DNA of 64,000 nucleotides, taken from contig NZ_VFWX01000024.1 in the NCBI RefSeq assembly GCF_006442965.1, forward strand, positions 52,460-116,459. The letters run 5' to 3'. Below, piece by piece: positions 9,126 through 17,267 of this stretch (its first letter is position 1; the number at the start of each line of letters is the position of its first letter). A model generated the notes under the pieces. It was not told the DNA's origin, did not search any database, and was given only the letters and a program-made list of their open reading frames with translations. Made by a program: the position numbers and the translations under genes. The stretch is from Mesorhizobium sp. CU3. Lineage in GTDB: Bacteria; Pseudomonadota; Alphaproteobacteria; Rhizobiales; Rhizobiaceae.

Positions 9126-10589
9126 ATGACCTGGGTTATCCTCACGGGCAGGCAGAACGACATCGATCAGGTGGCCACGCCCCACAAGATCATCACCAAC
9201 CGCGACTATCTCGCCCATCCGGCGCTATTCAGCGGCCAGCGGCCGAAGGTGATCAACCTGTCGAACAATTACGGCTATCAGAGCCGGGGCTACTATGCCT
9301 CGCTGCTTGCCGGCTCGCGCGGCCACAGGGTGATCCCCACGGTCGAGACGATGATCGACCTGTCGGAGCGCAAGCTCTACGAGCATGCGCTGCCCGAGCT
9401 CGAGCTCGCCCTGAACAAGTGCCGCAAGGATCTAGGCGGTGTTTTCCCGGGGAAGGTCGCCATCTTCTTCGGCATCGGCCCCTCGAAGGTCTGGGATCGT
9501 TTCGCCAGGCTGCTCTTCGACTGGTTCCGGGCGCCGGCGCTCGAGGTCCACATCAAGGACAGCGCCGAATGGGCTTCGATCCGCAAGATCGGTTTCCTGC
9601 CGCTGGCGCGCATGAGCGAGGAAGAAGAAAAATTCTTCCTGCAGTGCCTCGACACCTACACAAACCGCGAATGGCGCGACACCAAGGGCCGCACGCCGGC
9701 GCGCTATACCTTCGCGACGCTGGTCGATCCGCATGAGGAATTGCCGCCCTCGGAAATCTCATCCCTGCGCTACTGGGCAAGGATCGCCGAGAAGATGGGC
9801 GTCGAGGTCGAGCCGATCACCAGGAAGGATCTGGCCAAGCTCGCCAATTACGACGCGCTGTTCATCCGCGAAACGACCTCGATCTCCAACCACACCTACC
9901 GCTTCGCGCGCCGCGCCCAGCAGGAAGGCATGCCGGTGATCGACGACCCGCTGTCGATGATCCGCTGCACCAACAAGGTCTATCTGAACGAGCTGATGAC
10001 CTACAACAAGGTGCCGGTGCCGCCGACGGTGATGATCGCCGGCACCTCCGACTTCGAGCTGGCGGCGCAGACGCTGGGCTTCCCGCTGGTGCTGAAGATC
10101 CCGGATTCCTCCTTCTCGCGCGGCGTCAAGAAATGCGAGAGCCTGGCCGAGCTGACCAAGCTCGCGACCGAGTGGCTGGAGGATTCCGATCTTCTGATCG
10201 CTCAGAAATTCATCCCCACCGAATATGACTGGCGTGTCGGCGTGCTGGGCGGCCAGCCGCTGTTTGCCGTGCACTATCTGATGGCGAAAAAGCACTGGCA
10301 GATCGTCAACCACAAGGCCAACGGCAAGCCGGACCAGGGCGGCATAAAGACCTTCACGCTGAAGCAGACGCCGCCGCATGTCGTCGAGACGGCGGTCAAG
10401 GCAGCCAAGTGCATCGGCGACGGTCTTTACGGCGTCGACCTCAAGGAGACCAAGGATGGCGTTTTCGTCATCGAGGTCAACGACAACCCCAATCTCGACC
10501 ATGGCTGGGAGGATTCCGGCGAGAAGGACGAGCTGTGGGTGCGGCTGACGCAGTGGTTCCTGAATCGCCTGGAGCGGCCGGACAAGTAG
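9126..10589 (+). CDS. RimK-like ATP-grasp ligase with RLAN-type N-terminal domain
   Basis: A 487-residue protein. The N-terminal part (about 1-200, start MTWVILTGRQNDIDQVATPH) corresponds to what is called the RimK-like ATP-grasp N-terminal domain. The C-terminal part (about 280-480) is an ATP-grasp fold with FPLVLKIPDSSFSRGVKKC for nucleotide binding and IEVNDNPNLDHG (Glu450, Asn452, Asn454) for magnesium binding. ATP-grasp ligases of the RimK type join amino acids, often glutamate, to a peptide or small molecule through an acyl-phosphate. The acceptor here is unknown. Its pairing with a GNAT/C39-peptidase protein suggests that one enzyme adds and the other modifies or cleaves an amide bond. 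Confidence 0.9.
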   Translation: MTWVILTGRQNDIDQVATPHKIITNRDYLAHPALFSGQRPKVINLSNNYGYQSRGYYASLLAGSRGHRVIPTVETMIDLSERKLYEHALPELELALNKCRKDLGGVFPGKVAIFFGIGPSKVWDRFARLLFDWFRAPALEVHIKDSAEWASIRKIGFLPLARMSEEEEKFFLQCLDTYTNREWRDTKGRTPARYTFATLVDPHEELPPSEISSLRYWARIAEKMGVEVEPITRKDLAKLANYDALFIRETTSISNHTYRFARRAQQEGMPVIDDPLSMIRCTNKVYLNELMTYNKVPVPPTVMIAGTSDFELAAQTLGFPLVLKIPDSSFSRGVKKCESLAELTKLATEWLEDSDLLIAQKFIPTEYDWRVGVLGGQPLFAVHYLMAKKHWQIVNHKANGKPDQGGIKTFTLKQTPPHVVETAVKAAKCIGDGLYGVDLKETKDGVFVIEVNDNPNLDHGWEDSGEKDELWVRLTQWFLNRLERPDK

Positions 10590-10600
10590 CGGGCGGATAG

Positions 10601-10765
10601 GGGAACTGGAGAACTGGGGAATTGAGGAACTGAAGAATTGAGGAAGGATATGAGGATGTGAGGATGTGAGGATGTGAGAATGGATGGCTCCCCTAGCCGC
10701 TCCATTCTCCAGTTCTTCAGTTCCTCAATTCCTCAATTCCCCAATTCCCCAATTCCACAGTTCCC
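10601..10765. repeat. purine/pyrimidine imperfect inverted repeat
   Basis: The left arm (10601-10645) is a purine-rich run of short units such as GAACTGGA, GAACTGGG and GAATTGAG. It is followed by about four copies of an 8-base unit close to GGATGTGA (about 10645-10680). The right arm (10701-10765) is pyrimidine-rich and largely the reverse complement of the left arm (TTCTTCAG, TTCCTCAA, TTCCCCAA). The whole could form a long imperfect hairpin. It lies between the ATP-grasp gene and the DUF3303 gene. A second element of the same design is at 58971-59071. Confidence 0.75.
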
Positions 10766-10781
10766 AAACCGAGGGAACAGA

Positions 10782-11054
10782 ATGCTGTTTTTCGTAATCG
10801 AGGATTACCGTGGCTGCGATCGTAAGGAGATCTACCGACGCTTTAACGACAAGGGGCGATTGAAGCCCGACGAACTCGTCGTCCATCATAGCTGGATCGC
10901 CGGTGACATGAGCCGCTGCTTCCTTCTGGTCGAGACCGATGACGTCACGATCCTGCAGCGCTGGGCGATCGAGTGGAACGACCTGGTCGAGTTCGAGATC
11001 GTCCCGGTGGCGACCAACAAGGACATGGTCGCGGCGCTGGCCAGGCATCTTTGA
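10782..11054 (+). CDS. DUF3303-like small protein
   Basis: A 90-residue cytosolic protein beginning MLFFVIEDYRGCDRKEIYRR and containing VVHHSWIAGDMSRCFLLVE and WNDLVEFEIVPV. This looks like the ferredoxin-like DUF3303 family of unknown function. The ATG at 10782 follows GAGGGA at a normal distance. Longer upstream in-frame starts fall inside the low-complexity repeat and were rejected. No clear operon partner is present, because the repeat separates it from the ATP-grasp gene. Confidence 0.8.
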   Translation: MLFFVIEDYRGCDRKEIYRRFNDKGRLKPDELVVHHSWIAGDMSRCFLLVETDDVTILQRWAIEWNDLVEFEIVPVATNKDMVAALARHL

Positions 11055-11088
11055 AGAAATTCATGGCGCGTAGGGTCGGTGCTCCGCC

Positions 11089-11481
11089 TTAAATGACCGC
11101 CATCGCATCGACCTCAATCAGGTAGCCTGGGGACATTACGGCTACCCCGATTATCACATTCGCCGGTTTGTGATCTCCAAACACCGAAATCTGCGCGTCT
11201 TCGAGAATCGGAAGGTGTTTATCGCGGTCATAGTCCACGATGTAGATCGTGATCTTGCAGACTTGGTCCGGCCGTGCGCCTGCCGCCCTGAGCGCTCGGC
11301 CGAGATTGCCGAATGCAAGGCGGGCTTGCGCCGCAAAATCTCCCTGCCCGACCAGCTTGCCGTGTATGTCTTCGGGCTGCTGACCTGAGATGAAGACCAG
11401 CTTGGATCCCGTCGCGACGACAACCTGCGTGTACATCTCCGGAACCGGCAGATCGTCTGGGTTGATGAGCTCAAGCGACAT
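11089..11481 (-). CDS. RidA-family protein lacking the catalytic arginine
   Basis: A 130-residue member of the Rid/YjgF superfamily (start MSLELINPDDLPVPEMYTQ, core VFISGQQPEDIHGKLVGQGDF, end PGYLIEVDAMAVI). RidA proteins hydrolyse reactive imines and enamines. The arginine of the PARS segment that RidA needs for this (Arg105 in E. coli) is asparagine here (KPANVIIGVAV), which points to a Rid subgroup without established imine deaminase activity. The start follows GGAGA. It lies 67 bases downstream of a LysR gene on the same strand and may be co-transcribed with it. Confidence 0.88.
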   Translation of the reverse strand: MSLELINPDDLPVPEMYTQVVVATGSKLVFISGQQPEDIHGKLVGQGDFAAQARLAFGNLGRALRAAGARPDQVCKITIYIVDYDRDKHLPILEDAQISVFGDHKPANVIIGVAVMSPGYLIEVDAMAVI

Positions 11482-11548
11482 AAAAATCTCCTGCTTGTTC
11501 GACTGAAATAGACCTTTGTGGTCGCCGCGCTGGCGATCACCGGTCTTG

Positions 11549-12469
11549 TCAGGCACCGAGCGCCGGCGACCTGATTGCGCTCCGGCATTCCTCGATCAGC
11601 CATTCGCGGAAGGCCGCCACAACGTCGCGTCTTGCGCTGCGTTCGGGGATAGTCAGGCAATAGGGTTGGCGCAGCACCACGGATCGGGCCACGGGCCGGA
11701 CCAGCCTGCCATCCTCGAGTGTCTGCGCGCAATAGATGCCTTGCGCCAGCGCCACGCCCAGACCTGAAACGGCGAGATCTAGCGCTGCCCGCGACGAGTT
11801 GGCCGACAGGCCGCGCTGCGCCGTCCGGCCTGGCTCGGTGCCCGCCGCTTCGAACCAGTTGCGCCAGGACGGGAAGGACGCGCCGGTCGGACCCCAGTCG
11901 GTGTGGATCAGTGGCAGGCCAACGAGCGGTTCGCTTCCAGGCTTGATCTTCCCGGCGAGCTTCGGAGCGCAGACCGGATAGACGGCGTCCCGAACGATCT
12001 CCTCGGTCGGATGTTCGCGATAATGCGGACCGTAGGAGAGCCGGATGTCGATCAGCTCGCGGTCGAACGGCACCGGATCGTCGTCGCCCCTGAGCGAAAT
12101 GTCGGCGGCGCCGTGGCCGGCGACGAAGCCGGCGAGCCGCTCGGAAAGCCAGCCCATCGCCATGGAGGGCGGCACCGAGATGACGAGGCGCGGGCGGAAG
12201 GCGTCGCCGCCGACATCGCGTGCGACGCTGCCGATCTCCTGGAAGGCCATGGTGAGCCTGGGCAGCATCTCGACACCGGCCTCGGTCAGCACCACGCGCC
12301 GGTTGACGCGGTGGAACAGCTTGCGGTCGAGCTGCTCCTCGACGGTGCGGATGAGCTGGCTCACCGCCGCCGCCGACACCGACAGCTCGTCCGCCGCCGC
12401 GGCAAAGCTGCCGGTGCGCGCGGCAGCCTCGAAGGCTTGAAGTCCGCGTAAGGAGGGAAGGGCGGCCAT
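11549..12469 (-). CDS. LysR family transcriptional regulator (GcvA-like)
   Basis: A 306-residue regulator with an N-terminal winged HTH (LRGLQAFEAAARTGSFAAAADELSVSAAAVSQ) and a periplasmic-binding-like effector domain. The N-terminus MAALPSLRGLQAFEAAART is of the GcvA type. A perfect dyad lies immediately upstream at 12478-12502, within the divergent promoter shared with the fatty acid desaturase. The RidA-family gene follows on the same strand. The regulator therefore probably controls itself and one or both of these neighbours. Confidence 0.93.
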   Translation of the reverse strand: MAALPSLRGLQAFEAAARTGSFAAAADELSVSAAAVSQLIRTVEEQLDRKLFHRVNRRVVLTEAGVEMLPRLTMAFQEIGSVARDVGGDAFRPRLVISVPPSMAMGWLSERLAGFVAGHGAADISLRGDDDPVPFDRELIDIRLSYGPHYREHPTEEIVRDAVYPVCAPKLAGKIKPGSEPLVGLPLIHTDWGPTGASFPSWRNWFEAAGTEPGRTAQRGLSANSSRAALDLAVSGLGVALAQGIYCAQTLEDGRLVRPVARSVVLRQPYCLTIPERSARRDVVAAFREWLIEECRSAIRSPALGA

Positions 12470-12477
12470 GTGATGCC

Positions 12478-12502
12478 AATAGATAAGTTCAGCTTATCTA
12501 TT
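12478..12502. promoter_or_regulatory. perfect dyad, likely LysR operator
   Basis: AATAGATAAG and its exact complement CTTATCTATT are separated by TTCAG. The dyad sits 9 bases upstream of the LysR start and about 50 bases from the desaturase start. Size and position fit a LysR autoregulatory operator. Confidence 0.65.
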
Positions 12503-12554
12503 TTGCAGAAATACTCGTTTTCCGAAAGGTTTATTTTCGCAGTACGGTCGCGCC

Positions 12555-13472
12555 ATGAGCACAATCGATCACGCCGAATCCGTCGACCACCGCCAAATCA
12601 TCGCCTCGCTGACCAATGAGCAGCGCAGCCGACTGACCGGCAAGTCCGATGCGCCGGGCCTCATCCAGTTCGGCCTGGATTTCGGCGCGATCATCTTTCT
12701 CGGCGCGCTGATTGCGGCCAAAGTGCCTTACTGGCCGGTGCTGATGCTGCCGCAGGGCATCCTCATCGTCTTCCTGTTCACGCTGCTGCATGAGACGGTG
12801 CACCGGACCGCCTTCGAAACCCAGTGGCTGAACGATGCCGTCGCGCGGCTTTGTAGCCTGGCGATCGCGCTGCCGGCGGACTGGTTCCGCTATTTCCACT
12901 TTGCCCATCACCGCTTCACCCAGGACCCTGACAACGATCCGGAGCTCGCCTTCCCAAAGCCGGAGACGGTGCGGCAATACATCGTCCATGTCTCCGGCCT
13001 GCCGGTTTGGCGCGGGCATTTCTTAACGCTCTACACTAACGCGATGGGGCGCTGCCGCGACAGCTACGTGCCGCCAAAGGGACTGCCGAAAGTAAAGGCC
13101 GAGGCGCGCGCGATGATCGCTTTCTATCTGGTCTTGCTGGCGCTCGCCGTCTGGTTCAAGGCGACGGTGCTGCTCACCGTCTGGATCGTGCCGGCGCTGC
13201 TCGGCCAGCCCTTCCTACGGCTTTATCTGCTCGCCGAGCACGGCCGCTGCCCCTTCGTCGCGAACATGCTGGAAAACACCCGCACGACGCTGACCAACTG
13301 GTTCGTGCGCAAGCTCGCCTGGAACATGCCCTACCACGCCGAGCATCACGCCTATCCCGGTGTGCCGTTCCATCAACTGCCTGAGTTCCACAAGCTGGTC
13401 GAGCGCCATCTCAAAGTGGTCGAGCCCGGCTATGTCAGCTTCCACGAGAAGTACATCGAGACGCTTCACTGA
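12555..13472 (+). CDS. fatty acid desaturase family membrane protein
   Basis: A 305-residue di-iron membrane enzyme with three histidine boxes: HETVH (residues 80-84), HFAHH (115-119) and HAEHH (about 261-265). Four or so membrane segments lie between them. These boxes bind the two irons that activate O2 to desaturate or hydroxylate a lipid acyl chain. The exact substrate is unclear; related rhizobial proteins include beta-carotene hydroxylase-like and fatty acyl desaturases. It is divergent from a LysR gene and convergent with the GGDEF-EAL gene, only 9 bases away. Confidence 0.9.
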   Translation: MSTIDHAESVDHRQIIASLTNEQRSRLTGKSDAPGLIQFGLDFGAIIFLGALIAAKVPYWPVLMLPQGILIVFLFTLLHETVHRTAFETQWLNDAVARLCSLAIALPADWFRYFHFAHHRFTQDPDNDPELAFPKPETVRQYIVHVSGLPVWRGHFLTLYTNAMGRCRDSYVPPKGLPKVKAEARAMIAFYLVLLALAVWFKATVLLTVWIVPALLGQPFLRLYLLAEHGRCPFVANMLENTRTTLTNWFVRKLAWNMPYHAEHHAYPGVPFHQLPEFHKLVERHLKVVEPGYVSFHEKYIETLH

Positions 13473-13481
13473 CCGGCGACG

Positions 13482-15623
13482 TCAGGCCGACTGGCGCAGC
13501 AGCGCCTGCGAATGCAGCAGCCGGGTGACGTCCGCCGCTTTTGCCGGCATGCCGATCAGATAGCCCTGCGCCTCGCCGCAGCCGGCCTTGCGCAGCATGT
13601 CGAGCTGCGCCTCGGTCTCTACGCCTTCAGCGGTGACGGTGATGCCGAGTTCGACGCCGAGCCCGATCACCGTGCGCACGATCGCCGCCGTGTCGCGCCT
13701 GTCGAGATCGTGGATGAAGGAGCGGTCGATCTTGATCTTGTCGACCGGGAAGCGTCGCAGATAGCCGAGCGAGGAATAGCCGGTACCGAAATCGTCGAGC
13801 GCGATGCGCACGCCGAGCCCGCGCAACTGGCTGAGCGTCTTCAGCACAGTGTCGCTTTCATCCATCATCACCGTCTCGGTGATTTCCAGCTCCAGCCGGG
13901 CGGCAGGCAGGCCGGAATGAGCCAGCGCCGAGATCACGCTGCGCGCGAAGCCGCCGCTCTTGACCTGCGCCGCCGAGACGTTGACGGCGATGCGGATGTC
14001 CCGGGGCCAGCCCGCCGCGGCGCTGCAGGCCTTGCGCAAAGCCCAGTCGCCGAGTTGCACGATCAGCCCCGTCTCTTCGGCCACGGGAATGAAGTTCTCC
14101 GGCGACACCAGGCCGCGCGCCGGCGAGCGCCAGCGCATCAAGGCCTCGGCGCCGACGACCTCGCCCGAGGCGATGTCGAGGATCGGCTGGAAGTCGAGCT
14201 CGAACTCGCGTTTCGACAGGGCGACATCGAGGTCGGCCTCCAGCGCGCGGCGCTCGCGTGCCGTCGCATCCATGTCCGGCTCGAAGAAGCGGTAGACATT
14301 GCGCCCTTCGCTCTTGCCCCGGTAGAGCGCAAGGTCGGCATTGGTGAGCAGCGTGTCGGCATCCGCGCCGTCGCCGGGATAGAGCGCGATGCCCAGACTG
14401 ACGCCGACATGCATCTCGCGGCCCTTGTCGCGATAGGGCTTGCCGACCACCTCAACGATGCGTTTGGCGAGCTTTTCGGCATCGGCCGTGCATTTTATGT
14501 CGAACTGCGCGATGGCGAATTCGTCGCCGCCGAAGCGCGCCACGACATCGTTTTCGCTGCGCAGACAGAGCTGCAAACGCTCGGCCACGCATTTCAACAG
14601 CCAGTCTCCGGCCGGATGCCCAAACGTATCGTTCACGGCCTTGAAGCGGTCGAGGTCGACCGAGAAGATCGCCATCGGCGCGACCCTTGGTCCAGTCAGA
14701 GCCTGGTCGAGACGCTCGCGGAACATCGAGCGGTTGGGCAGGTTGGTCAGCGTGTCGTGATGCGCAAGATGCGTCATGCGCTCTTCGGTGCGCCGGCGCT
14801 CCGTGACGTCCTCGAAGGTCGCCACCCAGCCGCCGCCGGCAAGCGGCTGGCGCGAAACGAAAAGCGTGCGGCCGTCGATCAGTTCGCGATGGCTCGATCG
14901 GGATTGGCCGGCTTCCAGCGTCGCCTTGGTCTTTGCCACCTCTGCATCGATATCGATGGGCACGAAGATGCCAAGGCGGACCAGCGTCTCCAGCATCTGG
15001 CGATGCGTCATGCCAAGCGCGAAATCCGACGCCTTGCCGTTGCACAGGTCGAGAAAGCGCTGGTTGCGCACGATCAGCCGGCCTTCGGAGCTGTACATCA
15101 ACAGGCCTTGCGACATGTTGGCTAAAGCCGCGTCGAACAGCCTGTGCTGTTCCTTCAGCTCCACCTCGGCGCGCCGCTGCGCGGTCTCGTCTTCATAGAT
15201 CGAAACCCAGCCGCCGACAGCCAGTGGCCGGTGCGAAATGACGATGACGCGGCCGTCCGACAAAGTCTCCTCATAGGTCGAGGGTCTTGCGCCATCAATG
15301 TATGGCTTGCGGATGGCGTAGAGTTCCTCCGCACTTTGCGAGGCGATTTGAATATCGACGCTGTGCTGAAGGATATCGAAGAAGCGTATACCCGGCTTCA
15401 CGACCTTGGCGTCGAGGCAGAAGATATCGAGATAGTTGCGGTTGCAGATGATCATGCGCTCGTCGGCGTCGAACATGCACAGCCCATGCGACATGTTCTC
15501 TACCGCGGCGGAAAACCGCTCGTTCTGGGCGCGCAATTCTTCGGCTATGAGGCGCGCGGGACCGGTGCCGGAAGCTTTTCGCCTGCCGGCAGCCGAACCA
15601 GCCTTGAGATGAGAGACGGGCAT
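13482..15623 (-). CDS. PAS-PAS-GGDEF-EAL cyclic-di-GMP protein
   Basis: A 713-residue soluble protein. Two PAS-like sensor domains occupy about residues 37-150 (MSHGLCMFDADERMIICN) and 163-280 (MSQGLLMYSSEGRLIVRN). A GGDEF domain spans about 288-450 with intact GGDEF at 365-369. An EAL domain follows from about 460 to 705 with EAL at 493-495 and DDFGTGYSS. The position of the RxxD inhibitory site is SEND, so product inhibition at that site is unlikely. Both catalytic signatures are present, so it may make and break cyclic di-GMP. No membrane segment is seen, so it probably senses a cytoplasmic signal. Confidence 0.95.
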   Translation of the reverse strand: MPVSHLKAGSAAGRRKASGTGPARLIAEELRAQNERFSAAVENMSHGLCMFDADERMIICNRNYLDIFCLDAKVVKPGIRFFDILQHSVDIQIASQSAEELYAIRKPYIDGARPSTYEETLSDGRVIVISHRPLAVGGWVSIYEDETAQRRAEVELKEQHRLFDAALANMSQGLLMYSSEGRLIVRNQRFLDLCNGKASDFALGMTHRQMLETLVRLGIFVPIDIDAEVAKTKATLEAGQSRSSHRELIDGRTLFVSRQPLAGGGWVATFEDVTERRRTEERMTHLAHHDTLTNLPNRSMFRERLDQALTGPRVAPMAIFSVDLDRFKAVNDTFGHPAGDWLLKCVAERLQLCLRSENDVVARFGGDEFAIAQFDIKCTADAEKLAKRIVEVVGKPYRDKGREMHVGVSLGIALYPGDGADADTLLTNADLALYRGKSEGRNVYRFFEPDMDATARERRALEADLDVALSKREFELDFQPILDIASGEVVGAEALMRWRSPARGLVSPENFIPVAEETGLIVQLGDWALRKACSAAAGWPRDIRIAVNVSAAQVKSGGFARSVISALAHSGLPAARLELEITETVMMDESDTVLKTLSQLRGLGVRIALDDFGTGYSSLGYLRRFPVDKIKIDRSFIHDLDRRDTAAIVRTVIGLGVELGITVTAEGVETEAQLDMLRKAGCGEAQGYLIGMPAKAADVTRLLHSQALLRQSA

Positions 15624-15634
15624 GAGCGCGCCTG

Positions 15635-15667
15635 CCGACCGTGACCGAACGCGATACTGTCACGGTC
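15635..15667. repeat. inverted repeat between HD gene and GGDEF-EAL gene
   Basis: CGACCGTGAC and its exact complement GTCACGGTCG are separated by 13 bases, just upstream of the GGDEF-EAL ATG and downstream of the HD gene stop. It may end the HD transcript or act as a leader structure for the following gene. Confidence 0.5.
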
Positions 15668-15688
15668 GCAGGTTAATTTAGCGTTCTT

Positions 15689-16327
15689 TTACAACAAACT
15701 ATTCACGGCCAGAAACGACTTGCGCTTGCTTTCGAGCGTCTTGAACCGCCTGAGGAACGCCGCTTGCGCCCAGGTTACCGAGCGCGGCGTGAAGTCGAAG
15801 CGGTCGGCGGAAAAGCCGCGCGGGCGGCCGAAATACTCGGTCGCCTCCGCCGCCGAGAAGCCGGCGAGCAGCGTCGCCTCGTAATAGGCGGCGATCTGGT
15901 CGGCACGCTTGATGTCCTTGCGAAGGGCGGCGGCGAGCTCGGCCGGTAGCGAGAAGCGCAGATGGATGGCGCGCTGCAGTCTGAGTTCGCAATCCTTGTA
16001 GGAACCGCCCATCACCGATTTGAACGGCGAGATCATGTCGCCGATGACATATTCCGGCGCGTCGTGCAGCAGCGCCGCTAGGCGCGCCTCGGCCGAAGCT
16101 TGGGGCGCCAGTTCGCCATAGAGCGCCTCGACCAGCAGCGAATGCTGCGCGACGGAAAAGGCATGGTCGCCGCTGGTCTGGCCGTTCCAGCGGGCGACGC
16201 GGGCAAGCCCGTGCGCGATGTCGGCGATCTCGATGTCGAGCGGCGAGGGGTCGAGCAGATCGAGCCGCCGTCCCGACAGCATGCGTTGCCAGGCGCGCGG
16301 CGGCGCCCCGGCGCGGTCGGCCGCCAT
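15689..16327 (-). CDS. HD domain phosphohydrolase, YfbR/5'-nucleotidase-like
   Basis: A 212-residue HD-superfamily protein. The metal ligands are visible in HAFSVAQHSLLVE and LLHDAPEYVIGD, followed by ISPFKSVMGG, a combination seen in YfbR-like nucleotidases. It overlaps the stop of the upstream ygfZ gene by a single shared ATGA (16325-16329 read in reverse), so the two are translationally coupled. The natural substrate is probably a nucleotide, but this is by family only. Confidence 0.88.
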   Translation of the reverse strand: MAADRAGAPPRAWQRMLSGRRLDLLDPSPLDIEIADIAHGLARVARWNGQTSGDHAFSVAQHSLLVEALYGELAPQASAEARLAALLHDAPEYVIGDMISPFKSVMGGSYKDCELRLQRAIHLRFSLPAELAAALRKDIKRADQIAAYYEATLLAGFSAAEATEYFGRPRGFSADRFDFTPRSVTWAQAAFLRRFKTLESKRKSFLAVNSLL

Positions 16328-17190
16328 CAGGCCTCCTCCGCGCTGACCGCGTCCTGCGGGAAGGAGAACTTCGCCCAGGCCGGAATGGCGAGAGTCACCG
16401 GAACTCCGTTCGCCAAGATTGCCTCGCCGGCATCGAGCGCCGCCTTGACGCGGTCGATGCGGGCGATGGCGAGGCCGGTCCTGCCATTGACCGAGCCCAG
16501 TGTGCCGACCGGCCGTCCGGCGACGGTCAACTCGGTTCCCGGAGCGGGCAGGGGGCCATCGGCCGAAACGATCAGCACGCGCCGCCTCGCGGTGCCGCGA
16601 TGTTGCATGCGCGAGACCACTTCCTGGCCGATATAGCAGCCCTTCTTGAAGCCGACGCCGCCCGTCTCGTCGAGCAGCACGTCATGCGGGAAGGCGTCGC
16701 CATGCTGGTAATCGGAACCGCTTTCGGCAATGCCATTGGCGATGCGCAGAGCCAACCAGCTATCAGTGTCACTCCCGACCTTTGCCGCAATGTCATAAGA
16801 ACGCTTGACCGCGATATCGCGAAAGCGCAGGTCGGCAAGCGCGGTTGAATCAGGAAGTGAAGCGCTTGAATCATCATCCCATGCGATGGTGACAAGCACC
16901 TGATCCTGCTTGGCAATCTCCGCCTTTGCCCTTAGTCGGTAAAGCATCAGCCGGCGCACGAAATCGTCGGCGATGTCGGCCCGGCATTCGAGCTGAAAAC
17001 CATTCTCGCCGGCGCGGGAAATGAGGAAATCGAACAGGATCTTGCCCTGCGGCGAAAGCAGCGCGCCGGGTTTGGCCTCGCCCTGCCCGAGCGCGTCGAG
17101 ATCGGTGGTGAGGATGTTCTGCAAAAAATGCTCGGCATCCGGGCCGGAGACGGAAATGAGCGCGCGGTCGTCGAGCTGGGCAAAGGGCAT
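16327..17190 (-). CDS. ygfZ: folate-binding protein YgfZ
   Basis: A 287-residue protein of the aminomethyltransferase-like YgfZ family, which binds tetrahydrofolate and helps maintain certain iron-sulfur enzymes. The signature KGCYIGQEVVSRM, with its conserved cysteine, is intact. The N-terminus MPFAQLDDRALISVSGPDAEHFLQN is normal; an in-frame start 28 codons further upstream adds an unrelated tail and was rejected. The gene is divergent from the dihydroorotase gene, with starts about 77 bases apart, and is followed without a gap by the HD gene. Confidence 0.94.
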   Translation of the reverse strand: MPFAQLDDRALISVSGPDAEHFLQNILTTDLDALGQGEAKPGALLSPQGKILFDFLISRAGENGFQLECRADIADDFVRRLMLYRLRAKAEIAKQDQVLVTIAWDDDSSASLPDSTALADLRFRDIAVKRSYDIAAKVGSDTDSWLALRIANGIAESGSDYQHGDAFPHDVLLDETGGVGFKKGCYIGQEVVSRMQHRGTARRRVLIVSADGPLPAPGTELTVAGRPVGTLGSVNGRTGLAIARIDRVKAALDAGEAILANGVPVTLAIPAWAKFSFPQDAVSAEEA

Positions 17191-17267
17191 GGGCGGCCTG
17201 ATCTTGCAAAATGGTCGGTCATTACGTAAGCCGGCCACACTCCCCCCGCAAGAGATTGGACCTGCCC

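Noticed and set aside
10645..10680. Short direct repeats resembling a CRISPR
   Set aside because: The units are 8 bases without spacers and form part of the larger inverted repeat; no cas gene is near.
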